Positions 7,050 to 15,832 of a stretch of 64,000 bases of DNA are shown one piece after another. A program made the translations under genes and the position numbers. Origin of the DNA: Trichococcus sp. K1Tr (GTDB lineage Bacteria > Bacillota > Bacilli > Lactobacillales > Aerococcaceae). Within the stretch, counting starts at the first letter, position 1. Every line of letters starts with the position of its first letter. A model generated the notes under the pieces. That model searched no databases and was not told the origin of the DNA. It saw nothing but the letters and a program-made list of their open reading frames with translations. The DNA lies in NCBI RefSeq assembly GCF_028309625.1, contig NZ_JAQMHR010000001.1, forward strand, positions 248,001 to 312,000. The letters are read 5' to 3'.

Positions 7050-7964
7050 TTGGAGGCGAATCGCATCAATATCGAAAAAATCAAATACTATATAGACTTG
7101 GTGGAATGCCGCAGCTTCACGGAGACGGCCAAGCGGAACTATGTGTCGCAGACCACCATCAGCCAGACTGTAGCTTCGTTGGAGGAGACGTTCCAGATCC
7201 GGTTGATCAACCGCAAAAAGACACCGATCGAGCCGACGGAAGCTGGCCAGCTTTTCTATGAGGAAGCGTTGGTGCTTTGGAAGCAATACCAGGGCATGCA
7301 GCAGAAAATGCGCAATTTCCAAGCCAATCAGCGGGAAACCTTGTCGATCGAATATTCCGCCATGACGGATATCCAGACGCTGCTTTCAGTCATCCCGGCT
7401 TTCCGGAAAGAAAATCCGCTGGTCGAACTGAATCTGAACAAGGTGCTGTTGAAGAACATTTCCGATTATCTCGTAAAAGGCATCTATGATGTGGCCATCG
7501 CTTTCGATTCCGAATTCGAAGGCAAAAAGGACATCACGACAGTCCCTTTGTATGCCGGTAAATACCAGGCCGTCGTCAGTGCAGGCCATCCCTTGTTCGA
7601 CAAAACGTCGGTTACCCTTGCTGAACTGTATCAGCACCCGCTCGTCATGCTGGACCCTTCCGTCATCGGCGCATCCTACGATTTAATGGTGCAGCATGCC
7701 CAAAAGGACGGTTATCAGCCCCAGATCGCCAAAACAGTGGACGATGTCGAAACCGAATTGTTCGCAATCCGGACCGAAAACCTGATTGGCTTCTTTCCGG
7801 ACAACTACAATCTGAACTACTCGTCAGACGAAATCCGCATGATCCCGATCGAAGGCTCCTTCCATACATTCGTGATTGCCTTGGGATATTTATCCGTCAA
7901 TGCAAAGCCAAGCATTCAAGCGCTGATCCGTTCCATCAAAGCGCATTATTCGATTTCCGGATAA
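7050..7964 (+). CDS. LysR-family transcriptional regulator
   Basis: This 304-residue regulator has an N-terminal winged helix (about residues 8-66) with the typical FTETAKRNYVSQTTISQTVA recognition region, and an effector domain from about 95. The start is a TTG at 7050, chosen because GAAGG lies 8 nt upstream and no ATG fits. It is divergent from the VOC-HAD operon and 83 nt ahead of the NmrA-like oxidoreductase. LysR proteins usually control a divergent or adjacent gene, so either neighbour is a candidate target. The effector is unknown. Confidence 0.92.
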   Translation: MEANRINIEKIKYYIDLVECRSFTETAKRNYVSQTTISQTVASLEETFQIRLINRKKTPIEPTEAGQLFYEEALVLWKQYQGMQQKMRNFQANQRETLSIEYSAMTDIQTLLSVIPAFRKENPLVELNLNKVLLKNISDYLVKGIYDVAIAFDSEFEGKKDITTVPLYAGKYQAVVSAGHPLFDKTSVTLAELYQHPLVMLDPSVIGASYDLMVQHAQKDGYQPQIAKTVDDVETELFAIRTENLIGFFPDNYNLNYSSDEIRMIPIEGSFHTFVIALGYLSVNAKPSIQALIRSIKAHYSISG

Positions 7965-8047
7965 CCCATTCGCTTTTTGTATTGGAGTTTGCTCTTTGTT
8001 TCACATATCATGAAGATAGTTAAAAACAGACAGGAGACGATACAAAT

Positions 8048-8989
8048 ATGGGTAAATTATTATTGACAGGCGTGGACGGAAACCTTGGAAATCAAGCGGC
8101 AGAATATCTTTTGGATTTAGTTGAAAAAGACCAACTGATTTTCTGCGCATACAGCGAGGCTGCTCTAAAGAAATATGCAGACCTAGGGATTGAAACACAC
8201 GTAACAAACTTTAATCACAAAGATGGCTTGGCTGAAGCATTCGCAAATGCCGATAAAGTTGCGCTGATTTCGATGCCTTTCGTCGGCGAAAAACGCCAAA
8301 ACGCACATAAAAATGTTGTGGATGCCGCCAAAGAAGCTGGCGTTCAGCAGATCATCTACACTTCATTGGTCAACGCGGCTGATGAATCCAACCCAAGCGT
8401 CGAAAAAATCGACCACATCTTCACAGAGGAATACATTAATGAAGCCGGGATGGATCATATTTTCCTGCGTAACTCCCAATATGCCGAAGCCATGGTAACC
8501 AACTACTTCACATTCGTAAAAATGGGCGGCGTCATGCAGAACAACCAGGCTGACGGCAAAATGGCCTACATTTCCCGTAAGGATTGCGCCAAAGCGGTTG
8601 CGCATGCATTGGCTACCGACAAATACCACGATGCGGTTCTGAACATCAACGGACCTGAGCTGATGACCATCACGGACTTCGTGAATTACGGCAATGAAGC
8701 GACCGGCAACAACGTCAGCTATCAAGCCATCTCCGATGAAGAAAACTACGCCATCTTTGATGCGATGGGCGTTCCGAGAACGACTGAAGGCGCATTCAAA
8801 AAAGACTCCGAAGCACCCTTCTCTTCTGAAGGCATGGTCACTTTCGGAGAAGCGATCCGCTTAGGAAAAATGGACAACTTCACGGATGACTTCAAACAAT
8901 TGACCGGCGAAGAAGCCATCACAGTGAAATACATGTTTGAACATGCTGACGATTTCCAGGTCGGCGAACGCCATTCGGAAGATAACTAA
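8048..8989 (+). CDS. NmrA-like NAD(P)-binding oxidoreductase
   Basis: This 313-residue protein has an N-terminal Rossmann fold with dinucleotide motif TGVDGNLGNQ at residues 7-16. An atypical short-chain dehydrogenase layout follows (VALISMPFVGEKRQ, IIYTSLVNAAD, DHIFLRNSQYAE). It resembles NmrA/QorB-type quinone reductases or redox sensors, which lack the Tyr-x-x-x-Lys catalytic pair of classical SDRs. CAGGAGAC precedes the ATG. It follows the LysR gene on the same strand and may be its target. Codon use resembles highly expressed genes more than its neighbours do. Function beyond NAD(P) binding is uncertain. Confidence 0.82.
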   Translation: MGKLLLTGVDGNLGNQAAEYLLDLVEKDQLIFCAYSEAALKKYADLGIETHVTNFNHKDGLAEAFANADKVALISMPFVGEKRQNAHKNVVDAAKEAGVQQIIYTSLVNAADESNPSVEKIDHIFTEEYINEAGMDHIFLRNSQYAEAMVTNYFTFVKMGGVMQNNQADGKMAYISRKDCAKAVAHALATDKYHDAVLNINGPELMTITDFVNYGNEATGNNVSYQAISDEENYAIFDAMGVPRTTEGAFKKDSEAPFSSEGMVTFGEAIRLGKMDNFTDDFKQLTGEEAITVKYMFEHADDFQVGERHSEDN

Positions 8990-9000
8990 ATCCGATAACA

Positions 9001-9053
9001 AAAAAATAAGGGATACTATCAAAGTCATTTGAAATCGACTTTGATAGTATCCC
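9001..9053. terminator. Long terminator hairpin between convergent genes
   Basis: GGGATACTATCAAAGTC pairs perfectly with its complement over a 10-nt loop (17 bp). The T-run is strong on the minus strand (TTATTTTTTT) and weak on the plus strand. Confidence 0.8.
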
Positions 9054-9143
9054 TCTTTGTGTGATTTTTCAGCATAGCTTGGAGTACCTGATTACAGCAT
9101 AAGAAATGTGCCTACTCGGCGTTGATTCTCACTAGTAAGTATG

Positions 9144-9752
9144 TTAATAGAACTCGATTTTAATATCTTCGTATCCATTGGAGCTATAATGAGAATGCAA
9201 CAACAACTCTGCTCTTTTGTCTGCCTCATCCAAAAAGCCTTGGCTAATTTTTTCTTCTTCAAGTTGCTTTTTATCAGCATTTATTTCGTCAATGATGATC
9301 TGAGTGGGATAATCCGAAAAAATGTTTCCTTTAACATCTTCCACTGTCATTTTTTCGGTCTCAACAACATTATCGAGTATATAGGATTTCGGGACTTTGA
9401 CTAATAATATTTCGGAAACTTCATCATACGTTTGTTGAACCTTGGAAAAATCTGTTCCTGCCTTGAGATACCCAGAATATTCAATCAGCCTGATTGCCTC
9501 TGCAAAATTAAAATCAGGAAAGACAGGCACTGATATGCTTCTATCCGTGCGGCTTATTATGACATTGCTGTACTCATACTTTAGCGTTGCCAATTCAGAC
9601 AGTTCCACTAATTTTTCCTGAGTCAAAGCTGCTTCTGAGGATTTATTGGTCTGGATGGCGAATATTTCAGTTTTATTAAGCATCAAAAATCCGACTGTCC
9701 CAATCGACCATATTGAAAGCATTGACACTAGAAATACTTTAAGTTTTTTCAT
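9144..9752 (-). CDS. DUF4230-like membrane-anchored protein
   Basis: This 202-residue protein begins MKKLKVFLVSMLSIWSIG. It has one N-terminal membrane segment or uncleaved signal (about 5-25) and an extracytoplasmic domain. The pattern KYEYSNVIISR, then AIRLIEYSGYLKAGTDFSKV, and a late helix EEEKISQGFLDEADKRAELL, fits DUF4230, whose role is unknown. ATG 9752 is preferred because GAGGAG lies about 10 nt upstream; the upstream GTG would place that site inside the gene. It follows the DUF4352-type lipoprotein by 73 nt. Confidence 0.72.
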   Translation of the reverse strand: MKKLKVFLVSMLSIWSIGTVGFLMLNKTEIFAIQTNKSSEAALTQEKLVELSELATLKYEYSNVIISRTDRSISVPVFPDFNFAEAIRLIEYSGYLKAGTDFSKVQQTYDEVSEILLVKVPKSYILDNVVETEKMTVEDVKGNIFSDYPTQIIIDEINADKKQLEEEKISQGFLDEADKRAELLLHSHYSSNGYEDIKIEFY

Positions 9753-9825
9753 AATAAAAATACTCCTCACATTTCAAGTTTGAGATGTCCTCTTCATTTT
9801 AAGTGTGTCATCCCAATAAATTCAA

Positions 9826-10953
9826 TTATTGTGCACTAAAATAAATGGTAGCCGAAAAATTTTCGGAATAAGAAATCAGGAAGTTGTCCCCTGTCGGAGC
9901 GTATTTAACGACACGGCCAGATGCCTCTGCTCCTGGGAAAAGATCGGTGTAGCCAAAACTATTCCCGTCCAGAGTCCCATAGGTATCTTGTGCAATCTCG
10001 CTACCAGAAGAGGAAATGATGTCGAAGGCCGATGATGTTGTATAAGCTGCGTCTTGGTTTCCGTCCAACAATTTCATCGTTACATCAAAAATGACCCATT
10101 CCATGCCTTCAGGAGGTGCTTCGTTAAATTGGTTTTCAGCCATTAGAGTGTCCAAGGCAGCCTGACCTTTTGTGATGCCATTGATCTGAAGGGAAATGGT
10201 TCCTTCATAGTTTTCCGTCCAATCCTCATTGGAATACGCAACCGGAATTTCAACGGCTTGACCTAAAGGCACTGGATTACTTCTTTTTCCTGCTGCTGAG
10301 GACTCGGCAGCCGAATCTTCTGTGCGGGTTTCATCGACTGGCTCGGTTTCCTCAAAAGCACCCTCCAATTCGGTGCTGAGGGACATAAAGCCTGACATGA
10401 CGACATCCATCATTTCATCAGTAATTTCCGTGATATACCACTCGTTGTCCTCTTTAACTAAATCGATTTTCAATGTAGTTTCTTTGAACGTTTCCGAAAC
10501 GATCTCTGACTGTTCCTTCATCGTATCAGCAAACATCTGATTCGTTTCCGCTTCGGTCATTTCCGTACCGCTGAATGCCAAAGGTAACATTTTCATGAAT
10601 GCAGAACTGATTGTTGCTTTAATCAGGGGTGCACCGTCAACATATTTCGCGTTCATCGTCACGACTGCTTTGTCGCCGTCTACTTCACTTCCGGTTACTT
10701 CATAAGTCATTTTTTCAGCATTAGTTTTGAAATATTCCAATAGATATTCATTCGAATCATCGGTAAGCAGTTCTTCCGGATCCGTCACTTCTTCCTCATT
10801 CGTGGAAAGGACAGCAGCTGCCATTGCTTCGGTATCAAGTTGTTGCCCAGCCGTAAAAAATTCCTCGACCGTCGATTCAGGTTTTGCGCCACTACATCCG
10901 GCCAATAAAGCTAGTGACAGCATCGATACTGCAATTGTTCTCCATTTTCTCAT
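9826..10953 (-). CDS. Surface lipoprotein with DUF4352-like C-terminal domain
   Basis: This 375-residue lipoprotein has signal peptide and lipobox LLAGC, lipidation at C20. Residues 25-190 form an NTF2/DUF4878-like domain starting STVEEFFTAGQQ. A Ser/Glu-rich linker (about 195-225) follows, then a DUF4352-like immunoglobulin-fold domain beginning NPVPLGQAVEIPVAY. Such proteins are exposed on the outer membrane face and their roles are unknown, though DUF4352 domains occur in telomeric-repeat-like and antigen-type surface proteins. GGAGGAG precedes the ATG. It is possibly co-transcribed with the DUF4230 protein. Confidence 0.8.
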   Translation of the reverse strand: MRKWRTIAVSMLSLALLAGCSGAKPESTVEEFFTAGQQLDTEAMAAAVLSTNEEEVTDPEELLTDDSNEYLLEYFKTNAEKMTYEVTGSEVDGDKAVVTMNAKYVDGAPLIKATISSAFMKMLPLAFSGTEMTEAETNQMFADTMKEQSEIVSETFKETTLKIDLVKEDNEWYITEITDEMMDVVMSGFMSLSTELEGAFEETEPVDETRTEDSAAESSAAGKRSNPVPLGQAVEIPVAYSNEDWTENYEGTISLQINGITKGQAALDTLMAENQFNEAPPEGMEWVIFDVTMKLLDGNQDAAYTTSSAFDIISSSGSEIAQDTYGTLDGNSFGYTDLFPGAEASGRVVKYAPTGDNFLISYSENFSATIYFSAQ

Positions 10954-11293
10954 TCTCTTACTCCTCCAATTTTCGAATTGTGATCCTTAGCATTCTTCTA
11001 TAATAAATACTTACGGATTACCCAATTGATAAAGCAAATGGTTCTGTGACTAAAGTATCTCCCAGTGATCGAGGCCAGCATCTGATTGCCGGTTGCTCAA
11101 GAGGCTAGCATTCTGGATCATGCCAATAGAGGGATATTTATTTTAATATAATTGTACCACTATGCGGATGTTAAGCAACATTATTCAAACAAACTTTTTC
11201 CAGAAGTCCGCAGGAATTTAAAGGAGCGTATCAATACCTCATTCCGGCAATCTGTGTTATAACTATATTCGAATGATTTTAGAGGAGGTCACT
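10954..11293. other. Intergenic region between divergent lipoprotein and ABC exporter genes
   Basis: No gene is seen. It contains two 10-11 bp copies of GAGGC[C/T]AGCAT at 11071 and 11101, 30 nt apart, of unknown meaning. No promoter with two good hexamers could be fixed for either gene. Confidence 0.5.
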
Positions 11294-13018
11294 ATGCTTA
11301 AACGTTTTTTCGGCTATTATAAACCCTACAAGCAGCTGTTTATGCTTGATTTTTGTTGCGCTATTTTGGCGGCCGTGCTGGAACTTTCATTCCCGGTCGT
11401 CGTCAACAGCGTCATTGATTCGATTTTGCCTTCCGGGCAGTGGAATTTGATCCTATTGGTTTCGCTGGGTCTGTTGGTGTTGTACATCGTCAACACAGCG
11501 TTGCAGTATATCGTCGTCTATTTCGGGCACGTGCTGGGCGCCAACATCGAAACCGACATGCGCCGGGAACTTTACGGCCATATGCAGAAGCAGCCTTTCA
11601 GCTACTACGACGACCAGCAGACCGGCAAATTGATGGCACGGCTGACGACGGATCTGTTCGAAATCTCCGAAGTTGCGCATCACGGACCGGAGGATATCTT
11701 CATCACCATCATCACCTTGTTGGGATCTTTCCTGTTGATGCTGCAGATCCATGTGCCGTTGGCGATCGCCACTTTCGTCATGATTCCCTTCATTACGATT
11801 GCGCTCGTCTTTTTCAACAAGAAAATGACCAAGATCAACACCCGCATTTTTGAAGAGCTGGGGGAATTCAGCGCGGGGATTGCAGCATCCGTCAGCGGCA
11901 TCCGCGTCGTGCAGGCATTCGCAAACGAAGCCTATGAAGCGAAACGGTTCGAAGGATTGAACCAGGCCTATCGCCGTTCCAAAATTGCCTTCTATAAAAT
12001 GATGGGCATCAGTTCTTCCTATAACTATCTGCTGATCCGGCTGATCAACCTATTTGCGCTGTTCTTCGGAGCCTACTACACGATCCAAGGCCAGCTTTCC
12101 TACGGCGAGTTCGTCGGTTTCATCCTCTTGTCCAACATTTTTGTCCGTCCGATTGAGAAAGTGAACACGATGATCGAAAGTTATCCGAAAGGCATCGCCG
12201 GTTTCAGACGCTTCACCGAAGAGTTGGACCGTTCGCCGGATATTCTGGATAAACCCGGTGCCATCGAAGCGAGCCATCTGAATGGCGATATCGTCTACAG
12301 CCAAGTGTCATTCGGCTATGATGGTTCCAAAAAAGTTTTGGATGGGATCGATCTGCAGATTAAGGCCGGCGAGACAGTCGCTTTCGTCGGTCCAAGCGGC
12401 GCCGGGAAAACGACCTTGTGCAACCTCCTTCCCCGCTTTTACGAAGCTACTGAAGGGACCATCACAGTCGACGGCATCAACATCCAGGATTTGACGCTCC
12501 GTTCCTTGCGCAACCAAATCGGTGTCGTGCAGCAGGATGTCTTTCTCTTCCCAGGAACCGTCAGGGAAAACATCGCCTACGGGAAATTGGATGCTACCGA
12601 TGCCGAAATCGCCCAAGCAGCCCAGATGGCCAATCTCGACAAGGTCATCGCGGAGATGCCGCTTGGATTCGATACGATGATCGGAGAACGCGGCGTCAAA
12701 TTATCCGGTGGGCAAAAACAGCGGCTTTCGATTGCGCGTATGTTCCTGAAAAATCCGCCAATCCTGATTTTGGATGAGGCGACTTCCGCGTTGGATACCG
12801 AAACCGAACAAGTCATCCAGGAATCATTGGATAACCTGTCGAAAGGTCGGACGACTCTGATCATCGCCCACCGTTTGACGACCATCAAGCATGCCGACAG
12901 GATCATCGTCGTCGATGAACAAGGGATTTCCGAACAAGGCTCGCATAAGGAATTGCTGGCTCAGGACGGAACCTACCGTCGTCTCTACGAGGCCCAGTTT
13001 TTGGGAATCGACCAGTGA
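11294..13018 (+). CDS. ABC exporter, fused permease and ATPase (YwjA-like)
   Basis: This 574-residue half-transporter has six membrane helices in about residues 1-310 and a nucleotide-binding domain in about 330-570. Walker A GPSGAGKTTL, Q-loop GVVQQDVFLF, signature KLSGGQKQRL, Walker B ILILDEATSALD and switch IIAHRL are all intact. Protein length and start MLKRFFGYYKPYK resemble B. subtilis YwjA, an MsbA/BmrA-type multidrug or lipid exporter, which works as a homodimer. I chose ATG 11294 because GAGGAGG lies just upstream; ATG 11273 would put that site inside the gene. Substrate unknown. Confidence 0.93.
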   Translation: MLKRFFGYYKPYKQLFMLDFCCAILAAVLELSFPVVVNSVIDSILPSGQWNLILLVSLGLLVLYIVNTALQYIVVYFGHVLGANIETDMRRELYGHMQKQPFSYYDDQQTGKLMARLTTDLFEISEVAHHGPEDIFITIITLLGSFLLMLQIHVPLAIATFVMIPFITIALVFFNKKMTKINTRIFEELGEFSAGIAASVSGIRVVQAFANEAYEAKRFEGLNQAYRRSKIAFYKMMGISSSYNYLLIRLINLFALFFGAYYTIQGQLSYGEFVGFILLSNIFVRPIEKVNTMIESYPKGIAGFRRFTEELDRSPDILDKPGAIEASHLNGDIVYSQVSFGYDGSKKVLDGIDLQIKAGETVAFVGPSGAGKTTLCNLLPRFYEATEGTITVDGINIQDLTLRSLRNQIGVVQQDVFLFPGTVRENIAYGKLDATDAEIAQAAQMANLDKVIAEMPLGFDTMIGERGVKLSGGQKQRLSIARMFLKNPPILILDEATSALDTETEQVIQESLDNLSKGRTTLIIAHRLTTIKHADRIIVVDEQGISEQGSHKELLAQDGTYRRLYEAQFLGIDQ

Positions 13019-13040
13019 TCCTCAAAAGTAACTAAAGAAA

Positions 13041-13083
13041 AAACAAGAACGGCAACCCAGCGATTGGGTTGCCGTTCTTGTTT
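13041..13083. terminator. Bidirectional terminator between exporter and flavoprotein
   Basis: AAACAAGAACGGCAACCCA pairs perfectly with TGGGTTGCCGTTCTTGTTT around GCGAT (19 bp). It serves both convergent genes. Confidence 0.9.
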
Positions 13084-13099
13084 GTTATCGGTGATCCAT

Positions 13100-14641
13100 T
13101 TATTCCATTGATTGAACGTAGCTAGCGGATTGTACCCCGGCTTGGCGTCCGAATACGATGATGTCGGCTACAGCATTTCCGCCGATACGGTTGCTGCCGT
13201 GTACGCCTCCGGTAACTTCGCCGGCAGCGTAAAGGCCTTCGATGACAGTTCCTTCCGTGCTGATGACTTGTGCGTTGGCGTTGATCTTCAATCCGCCCAT
13301 TGTATGGTGGATTCCAGGTGCGATTTGGATTGCGTAGTATGGTGCAGCTGCTAATGGGTTAACCATACCTGTTGTACGGTTGAATGCGCCATCCACTTGG
13401 GAAGCTACCATTTCGTTCCATGAAGTCAACGTTTGCGCCAATGTTGCGCTGTCGATTTCCAATTGACCAGCCAAAGCTTCGATTGTTTCATCCGATTGGA
13501 CAAAGCCTTTTTCGATGTACGTGTTGACTGCTTTCACGCGATCTTTCACGCCTGCATCAAAAATCAGGTAAGCATAGCCTTCTTCCAGAGCATTGATCGC
13601 TGCCGAAACAGTGTCGCGGGTTTCCATTTCATTGACGAAACGTTCGCCTTGTTGATTCACAAGGATGGCGCCTTCGCCACGGATCGCTTCGGTGATCAGG
13701 TAAGATGATTCCTGATGAACGGTCGGGTGGATCTGGATTTGATCCATGTCCACGACAGCGGCTCCGATAGCTTCCGCCATTTTGATGCCGTCGCCTGTCG
13801 AGCCCGGTTGGTTAGTTGTGACATAGCCTTCAAGTTGCGGTGCAAGTTCAGTGACCATATCAAAGTCGGCACCGAATCCGCCGGTTGCGATGATGACTGC
13901 ATCAGATTGAACCGTGATTTCGCCTTCGTTGTTGAAGTCGACTTTGACGCCGCTCGCTTTATCATCCGTCATGACGATTTCAGTCACATCTGAATTCACG
14001 AACACAGGAATTTCGCGTTCCATGATGTTCGCGTATAAGCCTTCTACCAAATATTGACCGACTGCAGAACCATCGGATGGACGGTGGGTACGGTTCACGC
14101 TCATGCCGCCCGTAACGGTGATGTTGTTCAACGTGATGCCCATTGTGTCCAACCAGTCGATTGCAGGACCAGAATTTTCGACAAGATAGTGCAACAATTC
14201 TGGATCGTTTGTATTTTTTCCGCCTGCTAATGTTTCGTTATAGAATAATTCATTTGAATCTGCGATGCCTTGTTCCGCTTGGAATTTCGTTGCGGATGCA
14301 TTCATACCCGCGGATGATTTGATTGTGTTTCCGCCGTGGACCGGCATTTTTTCGAAGATAACCGGATTCAAGCCAGCATCTTTCGCTGAAATCGCAGCTG
14401 ACATGCCGGAACCACCGGAACCGATGATAATGACGTCATAGCTTTCTTTCAGTTCTTCCGGATCGGAATAGGTAACCTCTGATGCGCCTGTCACAGCCTC
14501 CACTGATTCAGAACTTGCAGCAATCGATTCCTCGCTTTCAACAGCAGCGCTTGAGTCAGCTGAGTTGTCCGTGTTCGCTCCACAACCAGATAACAACATA
14601 AACATACTTAAAGCAGAAAATAAGCCAATTCTCTTCTTCAT
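13100..14641 (-). CDS. Surface lipoprotein flavin fumarate-reductase-like protein (flavocytochrome c family)
   Basis: This 513-residue secreted lipoprotein has lipobox LLSGC (C20) and a Ser/Glu linker at 21-65. An FAD-binding succinate dehydrogenase/fumarate reductase fold follows: VIIIGSGGSGMSAAI at 70-84 and the C-terminal FAD motif GLYAAGEVTGGVHGSNRIGG. Residues equivalent to the Shewanella fumarate reductase active site are present: H305, R342, H446 and R485. Listeria-type extracellular fumarate reductases also carry an FMN-binding domain; none is seen here. The likely reaction is reduction of fumarate or a similar enoate outside the membrane. The electron donor is not encoded nearby. Confidence 0.9.
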   Translation of the reverse strand: MKKRIGLFSALSMFMLLSGCGANTDNSADSSAAVESEESIAASSESVEAVTGASEVTYSDPEELKESYDVIIIGSGGSGMSAAISAKDAGLNPVIFEKMPVHGGNTIKSSAGMNASATKFQAEQGIADSNELFYNETLAGGKNTNDPELLHYLVENSGPAIDWLDTMGITLNNITVTGGMSVNRTHRPSDGSAVGQYLVEGLYANIMEREIPVFVNSDVTEIVMTDDKASGVKVDFNNEGEITVQSDAVIIATGGFGADFDMVTELAPQLEGYVTTNQPGSTGDGIKMAEAIGAAVVDMDQIQIHPTVHQESSYLITEAIRGEGAILVNQQGERFVNEMETRDTVSAAINALEEGYAYLIFDAGVKDRVKAVNTYIEKGFVQSDETIEALAGQLEIDSATLAQTLTSWNEMVASQVDGAFNRTTGMVNPLAAAPYYAIQIAPGIHHTMGGLKINANAQVISTEGTVIEGLYAAGEVTGGVHGSNRIGGNAVADIIVFGRQAGVQSASYVQSME

Positions 14642-14817
14642 TTTTTACTCCCCCATTTCTTCTACTTACTTTAATATTGTATTTTTTTTATCATGATTTG
14701 TACAGTAATAATTTTACAAATATGGCTTTCTGATAATATTCTTATTTATTACCGAGAGGGTCCATCGGAAAGTTTTATATTTTATGCACAATCTTTTCAA
14801 CTGTGAAGGCAATGCTA

Positions 14818-14865
14818 AAAAAACAGTGGCGAACCCAATATGCAGATACTTGGGTTCGCCACTGT
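14818..14865. terminator. Terminator of the orphan ABC ATPase gene
   Basis: AACAGTGGCGAACCCAA pairs perfectly with TTGGGTTCGCCACTGTT across an 11-nt loop. A/T runs on both sides allow either direction. Confidence 0.85.
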
Positions 14866-14885
14866 TTTCTAGCGAGTCAGATGCT

Positions 14886-15659
14886 TCATTTCGGAAAAAC
14901 CGCCAGCCTGTCCTTGGACATGCGGATCATCTGCACCGGTTTTTCGTAGAAATCATTCAAGATTTCCTCTTTCAGCAAGTCGCTTGTTTTGCCTGTTTTA
15001 TGGATGGAACCGTCCTTCAGCAGCATCAGTTTCTTGAAGCAAGGCAGGATTTCCTCGGTGTGGTGGCTGACGTAGATCATTGTCGGCCCTTCAGGCTCAT
15101 CGGCGATCCGCTGGATATCCTCCAAAAGTTTCTCTTTTGCGAACAGGTCCAAGCCGTTGCAGGGCTCGTCCAAAATCAGAATTTCCGGATCGGCCATCAG
15201 AGCGCGGGCGATCAAAATGATCTGCTGTTGCCCTTGGGACAGGATGCCGTAGCGAAAGCCAATCAGTTCTTTGCCGCCGCATTTGATCAAAAGATCCAGC
15301 GCCTGTTGTTTTTCGGCTTCAGTGGGGACGGTCCAGACGCCGATCGAAGCGAACTTCCCGCTCAATACGATGTGCTCGGCGATGTCGTTGGGGTTCAGCT
15401 GTTGCTGCAAGGCCGAGCTGACCCAGCCTATCCGTTTGCGCAAGTCGGGGATGGCGGTCTGCCCGAAAGTTTCGCCCAACACGACCAGTCTGCCGCTGCT
15501 GGGCCACAGATAGCCGTTCAGGAGTTGCAGCAAGGTTGTCTTGCCGGAGCCGTTCAAGCCGAGTATGGCCCAATGCTCGCCTTTTTTTGCGTGCCAATTG
15601 ATGTCGTTCAAAATTTTCCGGTTATCGCGAATGACATTCACGTGGTCGAATCTGATCAT
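14886..15659 (-). CDS. Stand-alone ABC transporter ATP-binding protein (YlmA/ModF-like)
   Basis: This 257-residue ATPase has Walker A GLNGSGKT at residues 34-41, a variant signature LSQGQQQ, Walker B ILILDEPCNGLD and switch SHHTEEI. LSQG-type signatures and this length fit YlmA/ModF-like proteins. No permease or binding protein is adjacent, so the partner is unknown, or it works alone. I chose ATG 15659, where similarity begins and GGGGTG lies upstream; the open frame runs 44 codons further without a site. It is monocistronic with a strong terminator. Confidence 0.85.
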   Translation of the reverse strand: MIRFDHVNVIRDNRKILNDINWHAKKGEHWAILGLNGSGKTTLLQLLNGYLWPSSGRLVVLGETFGQTAIPDLRKRIGWVSSALQQQLNPNDIAEHIVLSGKFASIGVWTVPTEAEKQQALDLLIKCGGKELIGFRYGILSQGQQQIILIARALMADPEILILDEPCNGLDLFAKEKLLEDIQRIADEPEGPTMIYVSHHTEEILPCFKKLMLLKDGSIHKTGKTSDLLKEEILNDFYEKPVQMIRMSKDRLAVFPK

Positions 15660-15832
15660 TCCATCACCCCATCTAAAGTTTTGTGGTTCTTGGGTATCTT
15701 TATTGCGAATATACCACATCTGCCGCGTGCAGAAAAGGCTTTCGCCATCGCACACCATACACAGAAAAAAATGAGAAAAGCATCGCATCACACCGCAATG
15801 TCATCTATACTATAGAGTGAGGTGGAAAATGT

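Noticed and set aside
14784-15815. 343-codon open frame on the plus strand opposite the ABC ATPase
   Set aside because: It is antisense to a gene with intact Walker and signature motifs, has no ribosome site or recognisable domain, and covers that gene's strong terminator.
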